The notes under the pieces: generated by a model
Databases searched by the model: none
What the model was told of the DNA's origin: nothing
Seen by the model: the letters and a program-made list of their open reading frames with translations, nothing else
DNA from: an uncultured Paracoccaceae bacterium
Lineage (GTDB): Bacteria; Pseudomonadota; Alphaproteobacteria; Rhodobacterales; Rhodobacteraceae
Length of the DNA stretch: 64,000 bases
Assembly (NCBI GenBank): GCA_937138255.1
Contig: CAKZOU010000065.1
Location: 39,372-103,371, forward strand
Direction of reading: 5' to 3'
Shown here: positions 1-7,808 of the stretch, one piece after another
Layout: each line of letters starts with the position of its first letter
Numbering within the stretch: the stretch's first letter is position 1
Made by a program: the position numbers and the translations under genes

Positions 1-767
1 AGCGGATCTGGGCAGGACAGGTCGATTGGTGGTTTGCCTATACCGAAGGCTGTGCCGACCTTGTCGCCTCGTATGGATTTCCAAAGGATCGGATAACCGC
101 CTTCAACAACGCCATCGATCTGAAACAGGTCGTCCGCCAGAAAGACCCTTTGACAGTGTCTAACATAGCCAAACTCAGGCAAACACTGGTTGGGGGAAGC
201 GAGAATGTCGCCATCTATGTTGGCGGCCTATACGAAGAGAAGCGTATCGATTTTCTGATTGAAAGCGCCCGATTGATGCGCGAGCGCTGCCCCGATTTTC
301 ATCTCATCGTCATCGGGGGCGGCCCCGATGCCGACAAGGTCAGGAAAGCGGCCGGGCAGGAACCTTGGATCCATTATGAAGGCCCACAATTCGGACAGCG
401 AAAGGCCGAGCTGATCACGCTCGCCAAGGCGTGGCTCATGCCCGGTCTGGTTGGGTTGGCGGTGCTCGACAGCTTTGCCTACGGCGTGCCGATGATCACA
501 ACAGACGTGCCTTTCCACAGCCCCGAGATCGACTATCTCGAAGATGGGAAGAACGGGCTCATTTTCCGGCCCGCCGACGATCCCAAACTTTATGCCGAGC
601 GCGTCATTGCCCTTCTTGGCGACGATATTGGCAGAGATAGGCTCGTCGAAGGAGGGCGCGCCGCGCTCGACCTCTATTCCATCGAGAACATGGTCGAGCG
701 CTTTGCCTTCGGTGTCTTGGCGGCGCTGGAGGCACCTCGCCGCCCCGTATGGAGCTTTACACGGTAA
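1..767 (+). CDS. GT4-family glycosyltransferase, 5'-truncated by window edge
   Basis: The open frame runs into the window from its left edge: codons from base 3 read RIWAGQVDWWFAYTEGC and continue without a stop through residue DLKQVV into the main body. The visible part holds the C-terminal Rossmann domain of a GT-B glycosyltransferase: a YVGGLYEEKRIDFLIES strand-loop, a GGGPDADKVR segment and the donor-site region around GLVGLAVLDSFAYGVPMITT followed by DGKNGLIF. The usual second glutamate of the EX7E motif is replaced by Asp or Val here. It probably adds a sugar to a surface polysaccharide. It ends tail-to-tail with the spike gene, overlapping it by 11 bases. Donor and acceptor cannot be told from the sequence. 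Confidence 0.85.
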   Translation, partial: RIWAGQVDWWFAYTEGCADLVASYGFPKDRITAFNNAIDLKQVVRQKDPLTVSNIAKLRQTLVGGSENVAIYVGGLYEEKRIDFLIESARLMRERCPDFHLIVIGGGPDADKVRKAAGQEPWIHYEGPQFGQRKAELITLAKAWLMPGLVGLAVLDSFAYGVPMITTDVPFHSPEIDYLEDGKNGLIFRPADDPKLYAERVIALLGDDIGRDRLVEGGRAALDLYSIENMVERFAFGVLAALEAPRRPVWSFTR

Positions 768-1542
768 GAAGCGCAAGTTCGGCGTCGGTCACCCGTCGGG
801 AATAGGCGGTGATCCGGTAGAACACCACATCGGCGGCCCCAGATGTCCGACCACGGGCAAGCCGGAGAACAGACAGGTTTTGCGCGACGCTGCCGGTTGT
901 GTCCTTGAGCGCGGCACCTCCGCCGATACTTACGGCGAAGTCATTGCTGGCGTAGGCGATACCGATGCGGCGGGTCTGATTTGGGTTGATCCCGTATGTG
1001 GCGCTGCTGGTGCTGACCTTGAACTGCTGGCTTCCCGCCGTATAGGAAAGCGGAGTGAGCGAATTGCTCGTCGGCTCGAAATAGACCAGACGTCGATCGT
1101 TCTCGCCCACACCTTCATCGGCCTGCCATAGACGGGCATAAGACGACATGGCGGCCGTCGGTGCCGCCTCGACGATCAACGTGCCTTCAGTTTGGTTCCA
1201 CCAAGACCCAAGCGGGACGTCAGCGATGTCAGGTGAAATCGCGCCGCCGCCTTTCATGATAGAAAGCCCTTTGCGACCGGTCGACCAATCGTAGGCAGGG
1301 GCATTATTTCCGTAGGTCAGGACCTCGCCCTGTGGGCCAATCGCAGTGCGGCTGCTTGCGCGGGAAAAGGTAATCAGTTGGGTAAACGTTTTTTTGCCCT
1401 GTGCATCCCCGAATATCCCGGCTTCGAAATCAAGGACGAGGCTGGGCAGACCCTCGACCCCGGCTCGGGCATAGGCTGCCCGCCAGTTTGAGGGCAATCG
1501 CCAGCCCAGACCCGTCATTGAAAAATCACGGGTAAACCTCAT
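757..1542 (-). CDS. ghsB: GTA head-spike fibre-like protein (GhsB/Rcc01080 type)
   Basis: A 261-residue protein without signal peptide or membrane segment. It resembles phage and GTA structural proteins with a concanavalin-like beta-sandwich: an FDFxAG-like element (LVLDFEAGIFGD), the phrase FSRASSRTAIGPQGE common in such proteins, then TLIVEAAPTA and a beta-rich C-terminal half ending in RITAYSRRVTDAELALL. It follows the small spike-base-like gene with a 4-base overlap, the same pair order as ghsA-ghsB (rcc01079-rcc01080) of Rhodobacter capsulatus, where GhsB forms the spike that binds host capsule. Homology is judged from motif style, size and gene pairing, not from an alignment. An unrelated phage tail-fibre remnant is the main alternative. 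Confidence 0.62.
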   Translation of the reverse strand: MRFTRDFSMTGLGWRLPSNWRAAYARAGVEGLPSLVLDFEAGIFGDAQGKKTFTQLITFSRASSRTAIGPQGEVLTYGNNAPAYDWSTGRKGLSIMKGGGAISPDIADVPLGSWWNQTEGTLIVEAAPTAAMSSYARLWQADEGVGENDRRLVYFEPTSNSLTPLSYTAGSQQFKVSTSSATYGINPNQTRRIGIAYASNDFAVSIGGGAALKDTTGSVAQNLSVLRLARGRTSGAADVVFYRITAYSRRVTDAELALLTV

Positions 1543-1805
1543 GCGAGGACGCCTGCGTGAATGCCTGTCGCGGTGGTTCCGGTGGCGCGAACGCGCGTCA
1601 CCGCAAGCGGCACGGTAAAGTTGTTGGGCACAGAGATCGACCGGGTCGTGCCGGCAAGGGTAATGACTGAGAGGGTTCCGCCGGTCTCGACATAGAGGCC
1701 GATGGCAACTGTGCCGAGATCGGTTGTGTCGCTCGGCGTTACGGGAAGATAGTCGGTGGCTGGGCCGGAGAGGGGCACGGTTCTGCCGACGAAAGGATTA
1801 TGCAT
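1539..1805 (-). CDS. ghsA: GTA head-spike base-like small protein (GhsA/Rcc01079 type)
   Basis: An 88-residue, all-beta-looking protein beginning MHNPFVGRTVPLSGPATDY and ending in VRATGTTATGIHAGVLA. This layout (N-terminal P-x-D-L/A statement about default values, then TLAGTTRSISVP and VRATGTTATGI) is that of the spike base protein family named after Rcc01079 in Rhodobacterales. A good ribosome site (AAGGAG, 6 bases before the ATG) supports the start. It is the upstream partner of the fibre-like gene and overlaps it by 4 bases. It lies 109 bases downstream of the beta-propeller gene on the same strand, so it may be expressed with the glycan operon or from its own promoter. Confidence 0.62.
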   Translation of the reverse strand: MHNPFVGRTVPLSGPATDYLPVTPSDTTDLGTVAIGLYVETGGTLSVITLAGTTRSISVPNNFTVPLAVTRVRATGTTATGIHAGVLA

Positions 1806-1914
1806 TGTGGCTCCTTGGCTGAATCAAAAGCCAATGCCATGGGCGGCCTTTGGCTGGTGGTGCAGCCTCGCAGGGTTCTCTTGACGGTTTGAAACCGGAC
1901 AGTGCGGTGGGTCG

Positions 1915-3249
1915 CTAGTCGCGCGTTTCGGCCTTACCCAAGAGGTTGGAAAGGTCAGCGACGAAGACGCCACGAATGCCATCAGGAGCGGCGTTGAAGA
2001 CCACTTTGGTCCCGCTGCGATCAAAGACCGGATGAGGATCGACCCGCCATGCATTCCCCGCGACCCGATGCGGCGGGAGAACAGGGACATGGGCAAGAAT
2101 GCGTTCTTGCCCTGTCTTGCGATTGATCCACCTGAGGGGGGCGGTACCGTCCCCCGCGGCAACAGGTTCGCTCGGGTAGGCATCGGTCAGGACAAACTTA
2201 CCGTTTGGATGCAGCGAGGGATGGCCCGATCCTTGCGCTTCAGGGATGAACTGTGGAGACGGCTCTTCGATATCAGTGTCTAAAAAGGCCAAAGATAGCC
2301 TTTTGGAAGGACTGTGATAGGCGACGCCGGCCCGCCTGAGGCCCGCCGCAAAGGCCCTGTCGATCTTCCCCAACAGACCGCCCGAGCCGCTTCGGCCAAG
2401 ATTCATCACAACATGACGGCTATCCGGGCACCAGTTAGGATGATGTCCGAAGCCCCAGTTTTGAGCGTGAACCACAAGCTTCACGTTTGCCCCGCTTGCG
2501 TCGCACGAAACGAGGTAGTTACGGGTCTGTCGCGCACCGTCCTCGCGCCACCTCAGAAGAAGGAGCAGGCGCGCGCCATCGGGGCTCCATTTGACATGGA
2601 AACCGCTCAAATAGCCTTTGCTTGGGTCTAATTCGAGCCTTACCTTGCCAATCTGCCGCACGATTTCGTCAAGGCTCAAAATCAGTCGCGCCTGGCCGGT
2701 TTCAAGATCGGTGATCCACAACCCGTCGTCTTTTGGCCACCCTCTCCAACGCGGAATATGTTCCGGCGCAACGATCACGCCATAACCCGCCTGAACGCGA
2801 GGCAAAGTCTCGAGCCGAAACGACGCAGACAGGGCCCCGTTGTGCGAGACCATGTATATTTGCCCATTTAGGGTCTGTTCCGAGCCAACAAGCGGATTGG
2901 CAGCAATGCCATATGCCCTGTCGCCCTTTGCAGTCTTGCGGTTGAAGGCGAGGGTGGCATCGCTCATGCCCCACTGGATTTGGGCGCCAAGTTGGGTATC
3001 CCAGGCCGCCGTTCTCGTCCGGTAGATTTCGCTTCCCGTAGTCAGGTCCAAAACGACGATGTGCGCGGTGTCGGTCGGATCGGGGAGGCGATCATCAAAA
3101 TCAGTCTCTAGGAAGGCAATATATCGCCCAGTTGGGCTGATTGGGCTCGTATCGAAAAAGCGATGGAACGCTTTCTGTTTGGGCCCCGACACGCGCCAAA
3201 CCGGGACGGTCTGGCCCGCAAAGGCGAACGGTGCAAACGAGCTATGCAT
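1915..3249 (-). CDS. Beta-propeller protein of the PD40/TolB or oligogalacturonate-lyase-like kind
   Basis: A 444-residue protein made of repeated WD40-like (PD40) blades: ISPTGRYIAFLE, VKWSPDGARLLLLL, HPNWCPDSRHVVMN, HPSLHPNGKFVLTD and HPVFDRSGTKVVFN mark successive strands. Histidines next to the blade motifs recall the seven-bladed oligogalacturonate-lyase-like family, but its catalytic set cannot be confirmed by eye. No classical signal peptide is visible at the start (MHSSFAPFAFAGQTVPV), so the location is uncertain. The start overlaps the stop of the Wzy-like gene by 8 bases, placing it inside the polysaccharide operon. A role in modifying, cleaving or sensing the glycan is an inference. 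Confidence 0.7.
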   Translation of the reverse strand: MHSSFAPFAFAGQTVPVWRVSGPKQKAFHRFFDTSPISPTGRYIAFLETDFDDRLPDPTDTAHIVVLDLTTGSEIYRTRTAAWDTQLGAQIQWGMSDATLAFNRKTAKGDRAYGIAANPLVGSEQTLNGQIYMVSHNGALSASFRLETLPRVQAGYGVIVAPEHIPRWRGWPKDDGLWITDLETGQARLILSLDEIVRQIGKVRLELDPSKGYLSGFHVKWSPDGARLLLLLRWREDGARQTRNYLVSCDASGANVKLVVHAQNWGFGHHPNWCPDSRHVVMNLGRSGSGGLLGKIDRAFAAGLRRAGVAYHSPSKRLSLAFLDTDIEEPSPQFIPEAQGSGHPSLHPNGKFVLTDAYPSEPVAAGDGTAPLRWINRKTGQERILAHVPVLPPHRVAGNAWRVDPHPVFDRSGTKVVFNAAPDGIRGVFVADLSNLLGKAETRD

Positions 3250-4474
3250 CGCGTAATTCCGGTTTCTTGTCTGGACCTTTCGCCGCGAAAGCGACGACGA
3301 TCAGAATGGTTGCCAGATCATTGAACCGCAGCAGAAGATTTATCGCCGGCATGACGGCAAGAAGAAGAACAAGGCCCGCAAGGAGGCCGGCTTGCCCCCG
3401 CCGCGCTTGATTGACCAGAGCGCCCAGACAAATGGCAAGGGTTGCCAAGAAACCAACGATGCCGGTTTCCGCCAGCACCTGTAGATAGCCGCTGTGGAAA
3501 TGCGGGGCGACATAGCCGCCATCGAAGAAGATGTCGGACGGGCCGGGGCCGCTCTCCGCAAATATCCCGCCATAACCCCAGCCGATCAGGGGCTTTTGTT
3601 CGAAGAACCAGATGGCCCAGGCCCAGAGATCCGTGCGCCCTGTAAGGTTATCGTCGCGCCCAAGAGCCGCGAGTATTTCGGATCGGTATGTGGTCGCGGC
3701 CACAGCAGCGATGACCAGCGCCGCGATTATGGGGCCGTATAGAACGAGGCGCCGTCTTTGCGTCTTGCCCAATGAGATGAGGCCCAGCACAGCCAACCCG
3801 ACCGACATTGCCGCAAGGCCGGTCGCCGCGCCCGAGGCCAAGACACCCCAAACACAGAGCGCGGCGGCGGCCCATCGCACCAGCCCGCGCAGCGAGGCGA
3901 GGCAAAGGACGAGGCCCAGCGCGGCGTATACGCCGAGGAAATTCTTGTGCGAGAATATTCCTTGGACCATCTCGCCCCTAAGGATCGTCGTGCGGCGGAG
4001 CGAGTCGCGGTAAAAGCTGCTCTCAACCCCCAGCCCGACCATTACGAGGCTGATTGCCAGAAGAGCAAGGATAACGAGCGTAGTCTGCCGTTCGAATTCG
4101 GCATGACTCATCCTCTGCGCGACCGATACTGCGAAAAGCATATTTAGCGCGATGGCCGTTGCGAATTTGAGGCTTTGCAGCGGCAGCTCGGACCACAACG
4201 GGGCCAGGGCAATGTAGGCAGCCAAGCCGTAGACAAGCCACCCCCGCTTGGAAACACCTCGCACCAGGTCGGCCAGAATATAGGGGAGGCTCGCAAGATA
4301 GAGGCCCATCCAGAATAGATTGAAGAGATCGGGACGGGGCGTTTGACCTTCATTGAAGATGCCCGCCAGCGCACCCATCGCGGCAGCGGCATAAAAGCGA
4401 AAGAGCCAGAGGAAGCCGGGGGTCACGGTTTGGTCGCCCTGAATATTGGGAGCCATGACCGCCGCATGAGCCAC
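3242..4474 (-). CDS. O-antigen ligase / Wzy-type polysaccharide polymerase
   Basis: A 410-residue polytopic inner-membrane protein with about ten hydrophobic segments. It carries the O-antigen-ligase (Wzy_C) signature: GIFSHKNFLGVYAAL before the loop, GRDDNLTGRTDLW, PLIGWGYG and the APHFHSGYLQVLAETG motif with its conserved histidines in the large periplasmic loop. ExoQ and WaaL share this family. The presence of a flippase gene directly upstream favours a polymerase of a Wzx/Wzy glycan. The start overlaps the flippase gene; an internal Met six codons on (about 4456) is equally possible. The stop overlaps the propeller gene by 8 bases. Confidence 0.85.
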   Translation of the reverse strand: MAHAAVMAPNIQGDQTVTPGFLWLFRFYAAAAMGALAGIFNEGQTPRPDLFNLFWMGLYLASLPYILADLVRGVSKRGWLVYGLAAYIALAPLWSELPLQSLKFATAIALNMLFAVSVAQRMSHAEFERQTTLVILALLAISLVMVGLGVESSFYRDSLRRTTILRGEMVQGIFSHKNFLGVYAALGLVLCLASLRGLVRWAAAALCVWGVLASGAATGLAAMSVGLAVLGLISLGKTQRRRLVLYGPIIAALVIAAVAATTYRSEILAALGRDDNLTGRTDLWAWAIWFFEQKPLIGWGYGGIFAESGPGPSDIFFDGGYVAPHFHSGYLQVLAETGIVGFLATLAICLGALVNQARRGQAGLLAGLVLLLAVMPAINLLLRFNDLATILIVVAFAAKGPDKKPELRDA

Positions 4475-5826
4475 ATTGCCGCAAGGTAAACGGCCGAACC
4501 CAGCAATATTTCGATTAGGAGAGAGGCAATACCTGGATCGCTGGGGCCGGCGTGGATCAAGACGAGGATCGCCGCCATCACCAGGGTGGCGCGGAGTGGG
4601 GCCGAAATGGTGCGGGCCGTGTTCGTGAGGTGGCGCCGCGTTTCTTGCGCCGATCGAAGTCTTGAGCGCAGCACGAGATAGTAGCTCAGGGCGTATCGCA
4701 GGCTAAATCCAACCCCGAGCCAGAATAGGCCAAACGGCGCCAGCGGGAGCAGGATCAACCAACTGACTGCCAATTCAAAAACGCGCACGGCGAAGATGCG
4801 CGCTATCTCACCGTCATAGACCTGTTGCGCCCGTTCGATTGCAACAGCCGAGCGAAATACCCCACCTATCGCCATCGCCGGGACAAGCGATGCGGCAAGG
4901 ATCCAGCTTTGCCCAAACAGGGCCGGAACAAGACTGCCCGAGACCAAGGCAAACCCCGCAAATGCCGGCAGGATCAGGATCGCCTGCCCCGCGACCGCGA
5001 TCATGTAGATGTCGCCGGCAGCGCCCCTGCTTCTGGAGAGAAAGGAGACCAGCGCCTTATCGAAGGACGAAGACACAAGATCCTGAAGGATTTGAATCAA
5101 CCGTTTGGCAAGGCCCAGATGGCCTGCCCCGCCTTGACCGAAAAAGGCGGCCGCGAGGATCACGTCGATCCGGTTGGTCATCACATTCAGCGCTGCCGAA
5201 CCAAGGCCAAGAAGGGCATATTCGATTTGCTCGCGCGGCGCCTCTATCGTGTCGGCGCTGTTTGGAAGGATTGGCGCCCTGGTCACGATCGCTGCCGTGA
5301 GGTTGATCGCGATCTGTTGGCAAACGAGGCTCCAGATTCCAAGTCCACTGAAAATCGCGGCAAGACCTGAGACTACGCCGATGAGGTTTGCGATTGAAAC
5401 GGTTGCTGCAAATGACTGCACCCGCCCCGCGCGCAGCAGCTGCCCTCGGCCAAGGCCAGAAGCGGCCTGCAAGATCGCGAGCCCAGCAATGGCCCAACAA
5501 AGCTGTGCCAGAAGCTCATATCCAATGGCCTGTGCGAGAATTCCACTGAGTGCCGAGGATGCGCCAATGACGACCGCGCCTATTCCGGCAACTAGACGTC
5601 CTGCCGCCGCCGCATCCGAGTCTGATCCTCGGTGGCGAACAATCGCGTGTTCGGTCACATCGGTCGAATAGACCTCGGACAAGATCAGAAAGGTCATCGC
5701 GATCGCATAGGCGCCATAGTCTGCGGGATCGACGCGGGCGACGATCACGGCAAACGAAATCAACGTCAGGAGATTATAGACCCAGCGTCCGGCGGCGATC
5801 CACATGACGCTTCTCAGGAATTCCAT
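4423..5826 (-). CDS. Polysaccharide flippase, Wzx/MOP type
   Basis: A 467-residue integral membrane protein with roughly twelve to fourteen hydrophobic segments from residue 7 onward. The opening (SVMWIAAGRWVYNLLTLISFAVIVAR, followed by DPADYGAYAIAMTF) is typical of the MOP-superfamily flippases that turn lipid-linked repeat units across the inner membrane. Its ATG shares one base with the TGA of the pyruvyltransferase gene, which implies translational coupling. With the following ligase/polymerase gene it forms a Wzx/Wzy pair; a second pair lies at 56-60 kb. Confidence 0.85.
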   Translation of the reverse strand: MEFLRSVMWIAAGRWVYNLLTLISFAVIVARVDPADYGAYAIAMTFLILSEVYSTDVTEHAIVRHRGSDSDAAAAGRLVAGIGAVVIGASSALSGILAQAIGYELLAQLCWAIAGLAILQAASGLGRGQLLRAGRVQSFAATVSIANLIGVVSGLAAIFSGLGIWSLVCQQIAINLTAAIVTRAPILPNSADTIEAPREQIEYALLGLGSAALNVMTNRIDVILAAAFFGQGGAGHLGLAKRLIQILQDLVSSSFDKALVSFLSRSRGAAGDIYMIAVAGQAILILPAFAGFALVSGSLVPALFGQSWILAASLVPAMAIGGVFRSAVAIERAQQVYDGEIARIFAVRVFELAVSWLILLPLAPFGLFWLGVGFSLRYALSYYLVLRSRLRSAQETRRHLTNTARTISAPLRATLVMAAILVLIHAGPSDPGIASLLIEILLGSAVYLAAMWLMRRSWLPIFRATKP

Positions 5827-6884
5827 CAGCGGAGACCCACGGCTTCTGCTATGCCTCGAACAAGGTCTCGTTGCGCTTTCAAATAGGGCTCGAATTTTGC
5901 GGTATCCGACAGGTTGGTGTCTGTCTGGACCAGAGCAGTGCCGGTTTCGACGATGCGCGCCGAAAGGCCGAGATCCGCAAAAACTCCGCGGATCTTCTGG
6001 CCTTGACCTGCTGCTAGAACCGGAACTGCGTAGGCTCCCGCGCTCATGGCCAGAAGAAGGACGTGCAGGCGGTTGGAATAGACAATGTCGTATTGGCCAT
6101 AGATGTCTCTGGCGCTCTCAATACTTTCGTCGAGGCGGTGGATCGACGCACGGTTTCCCATGCCAATCCAGTCTTCGCAGAGGCGCCTTTGGTACGGTGC
6201 GTCCGAGGCAACCTGCCATGCGAACTCCAGATCATAACCCGAGGGGAGGAGATCGCCGAGTAGACCGAGCGGATCGAGACCGGTCTGCCTGCGGAATGAA
6301 GCAAGGGCTTTTCGGCTTGGCTGACTGCGGCAAAGATGGGTTGGCAGAGCAAAAGCAAGATCCGGCAGAACTTTGCTGTAGGCTATTCTGTTTTCGTCGC
6401 AAAAGGCGGCGGTCTGGCTGCATCGCGGCGCATGAAAATCCAATGCGTTGGCTTGGGCCCGCAACGATCCAAGAAGGCGCGGCCCCAACCGCTCGTAAGA
6501 CACGCCGACCAACATGGTTTTGCAGCCGAACCTACGCAATACGCGAAGACGGTATGCGCCAAAGAGCTTGGCGATCATGGCAGCCCTGCCGACCTCGCCA
6601 ACATAGCCCCCAGGATTGAGCACCACCCAGCACTCTGTCTGCACGAACGGACGGCGGATGAGCGCCCAGATCAGCCGAAGCCAGTAGTCCACCGATCCGG
6701 TCCGGGTCGCGCCGGATGGGATGCCGTCTTCGATCCAGGCCCTGAACCTGGGCGGAGCCATTCCGAGATTGATGACCAGATGTCCGTGGCTTGCCAGAAG
6801 CCGGATCATTTCCCGATTGATCAGTGCGTCGCCAAGATTGCCGAATTGGGTTTTGACACGCAGGAAGAAGATCGGCCGGGGCAT
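5826..6884 (-). CDS. Polysaccharide pyruvyltransferase family protein
   Basis: A 352-residue GT-B-like protein. The N-terminal QFGNLGDALINREMIR matches the start of the PS_pyruv_trans family (GNxGDxLi), and the C-terminal YSNRLHVLLLAMSAGAYAVPV matches its S-x-R-h-H motif. Members transfer pyruvate from phosphoenolpyruvate to a sugar to make an acidic ketal, or act as glycosyltransferase-like enzymes of surface glycans. It is followed by the flippase with a one-base overlap and preceded three bases away by the WecG-type gene. The precise activity is not established by the sequence. Confidence 0.8.
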   Translation of the reverse strand: MPRPIFFLRVKTQFGNLGDALINREMIRLLASHGHLVINLGMAPPRFRAWIEDGIPSGATRTGSVDYWLRLIWALIRRPFVQTECWVVLNPGGYVGEVGRAAMIAKLFGAYRLRVLRRFGCKTMLVGVSYERLGPRLLGSLRAQANALDFHAPRCSQTAAFCDENRIAYSKVLPDLAFALPTHLCRSQPSRKALASFRRQTGLDPLGLLGDLLPSGYDLEFAWQVASDAPYQRRLCEDWIGMGNRASIHRLDESIESARDIYGQYDIVYSNRLHVLLLAMSAGAYAVPVLAAGQGQKIRGVFADLGLSARIVETGTALVQTDTNLSDTAKFEPYLKAQRDLVRGIAEAVGLR

Positions 6885-6887
6885 TTG

Positions 6888-7655
6888 CTAGGAAACTAAC
6901 GAGCGCGCTGAATGCCAGACGAATTGCGGCGCAAGGATGAAGTAGCGCCTCCAAAGGCGGCGCGGCTCTGACAAGAGCCGGAATAGCCATTCCAGACCGC
7001 TCTTCTGCATCCAAGCTGGCGCACGGCGCACTTCACCAGACAGAAAATCAAATGCTGCGCCGACACCGATCAATGTCTGGGAGAGTTGATCAACATTGTC
7101 GCGCATCCAGATATCTTGCTTGGGGGAGGATATTCCCAACCAGACAATGTCGGCTCCCGAAGTCTTGATTGCGGTTAGAACTTTTGCGTTTTCGTCCGGC
7201 GTCATTGGACGAAACGGGGGGGTATGGCATCCGACGATCCGCAAACCCGGAACCGAGTTTCGATAACGCTTCGCGAGCTTTTCGGCGACCCCTTCTTTAC
7301 CGCCGAGAAAGAAGTGGGTGAGCGATCCATCGCCTGAGGACCGAAGCAGATGGTCCATCAGGTCTGGCCCGCAGGTCCGCTCTAGCTGGTGGCCCCGCAG
7401 CTTTCCGAGCCAGACGATCGGCATTCCGTCAGGCAGATTGAGCGCCGCCTTCGCACCGATGTCATGCAGTGCAGGATCGTTGTGCAGGGCGACCGTGCTC
7501 GCTACGTCTCTCACGCCGATAAACCGCCCAGCGCCATCTTTGGCCCATTGGCGAACAAGGCCAGCGACCTCGGCTATCGAGGTCGCGGCGATCGGGGTTC
7601 CCATCGCGTCAAAGGTCGGGGGTCGAAAACTGGGCTCCACCACGCCACTCCACAC
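6888..7655 (-). CDS. WecG/TagA/CpsF-family glycosyltransferase
   Basis: A 255-residue GT26 protein with family hallmarks in order: RFIGVRDVAS, NLPDGMPIVWLGK with the catalytic Asp, FFLGGKEGVAEKLA, DIVWLGISSPKQDIWM and VGAAFDFLSGEVRRAP. The C-terminal basic tail (EWLFRLLSEPRRLWRRY) is the membrane-docking element of this family. These enzymes usually add the second sugar (ManNAcA or a related sugar) to an undecaprenyl-linked acceptor, so it would act early in repeat-unit assembly. It is the first gene of the minus-strand operon. The 153 bases to the divergent peptidase gene must hold both promoters. Confidence 0.88.
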   Translation of the reverse strand: MWSGVVEPSFRPPTFDAMGTPIAATSIAEVAGLVRQWAKDGAGRFIGVRDVASTVALHNDPALHDIGAKAALNLPDGMPIVWLGKLRGHQLERTCGPDLMDHLLRSSGDGSLTHFFLGGKEGVAEKLAKRYRNSVPGLRIVGCHTPPFRPMTPDENAKVLTAIKTSGADIVWLGISSPKQDIWMRDNVDQLSQTLIGVGAAFDFLSGEVRRAPAWMQKSGLEWLFRLLSEPRRLWRRYFILAPQFVWHSARSLVS

Positions 7656-7808
7656 ATAGACAGTCGGGCAACTGCGGCAACAATTCTAGGTTGTATGATG
7701 TGAGTCCCGAGCGAGTTATGCAACCTGTAATTGAGCGACAGCAGACTGTGCCAAGTGGACTGCCAAAGACATTCCTCATAGGCTTCGGTCAAATCAGGGG
7801 AGACTGCT

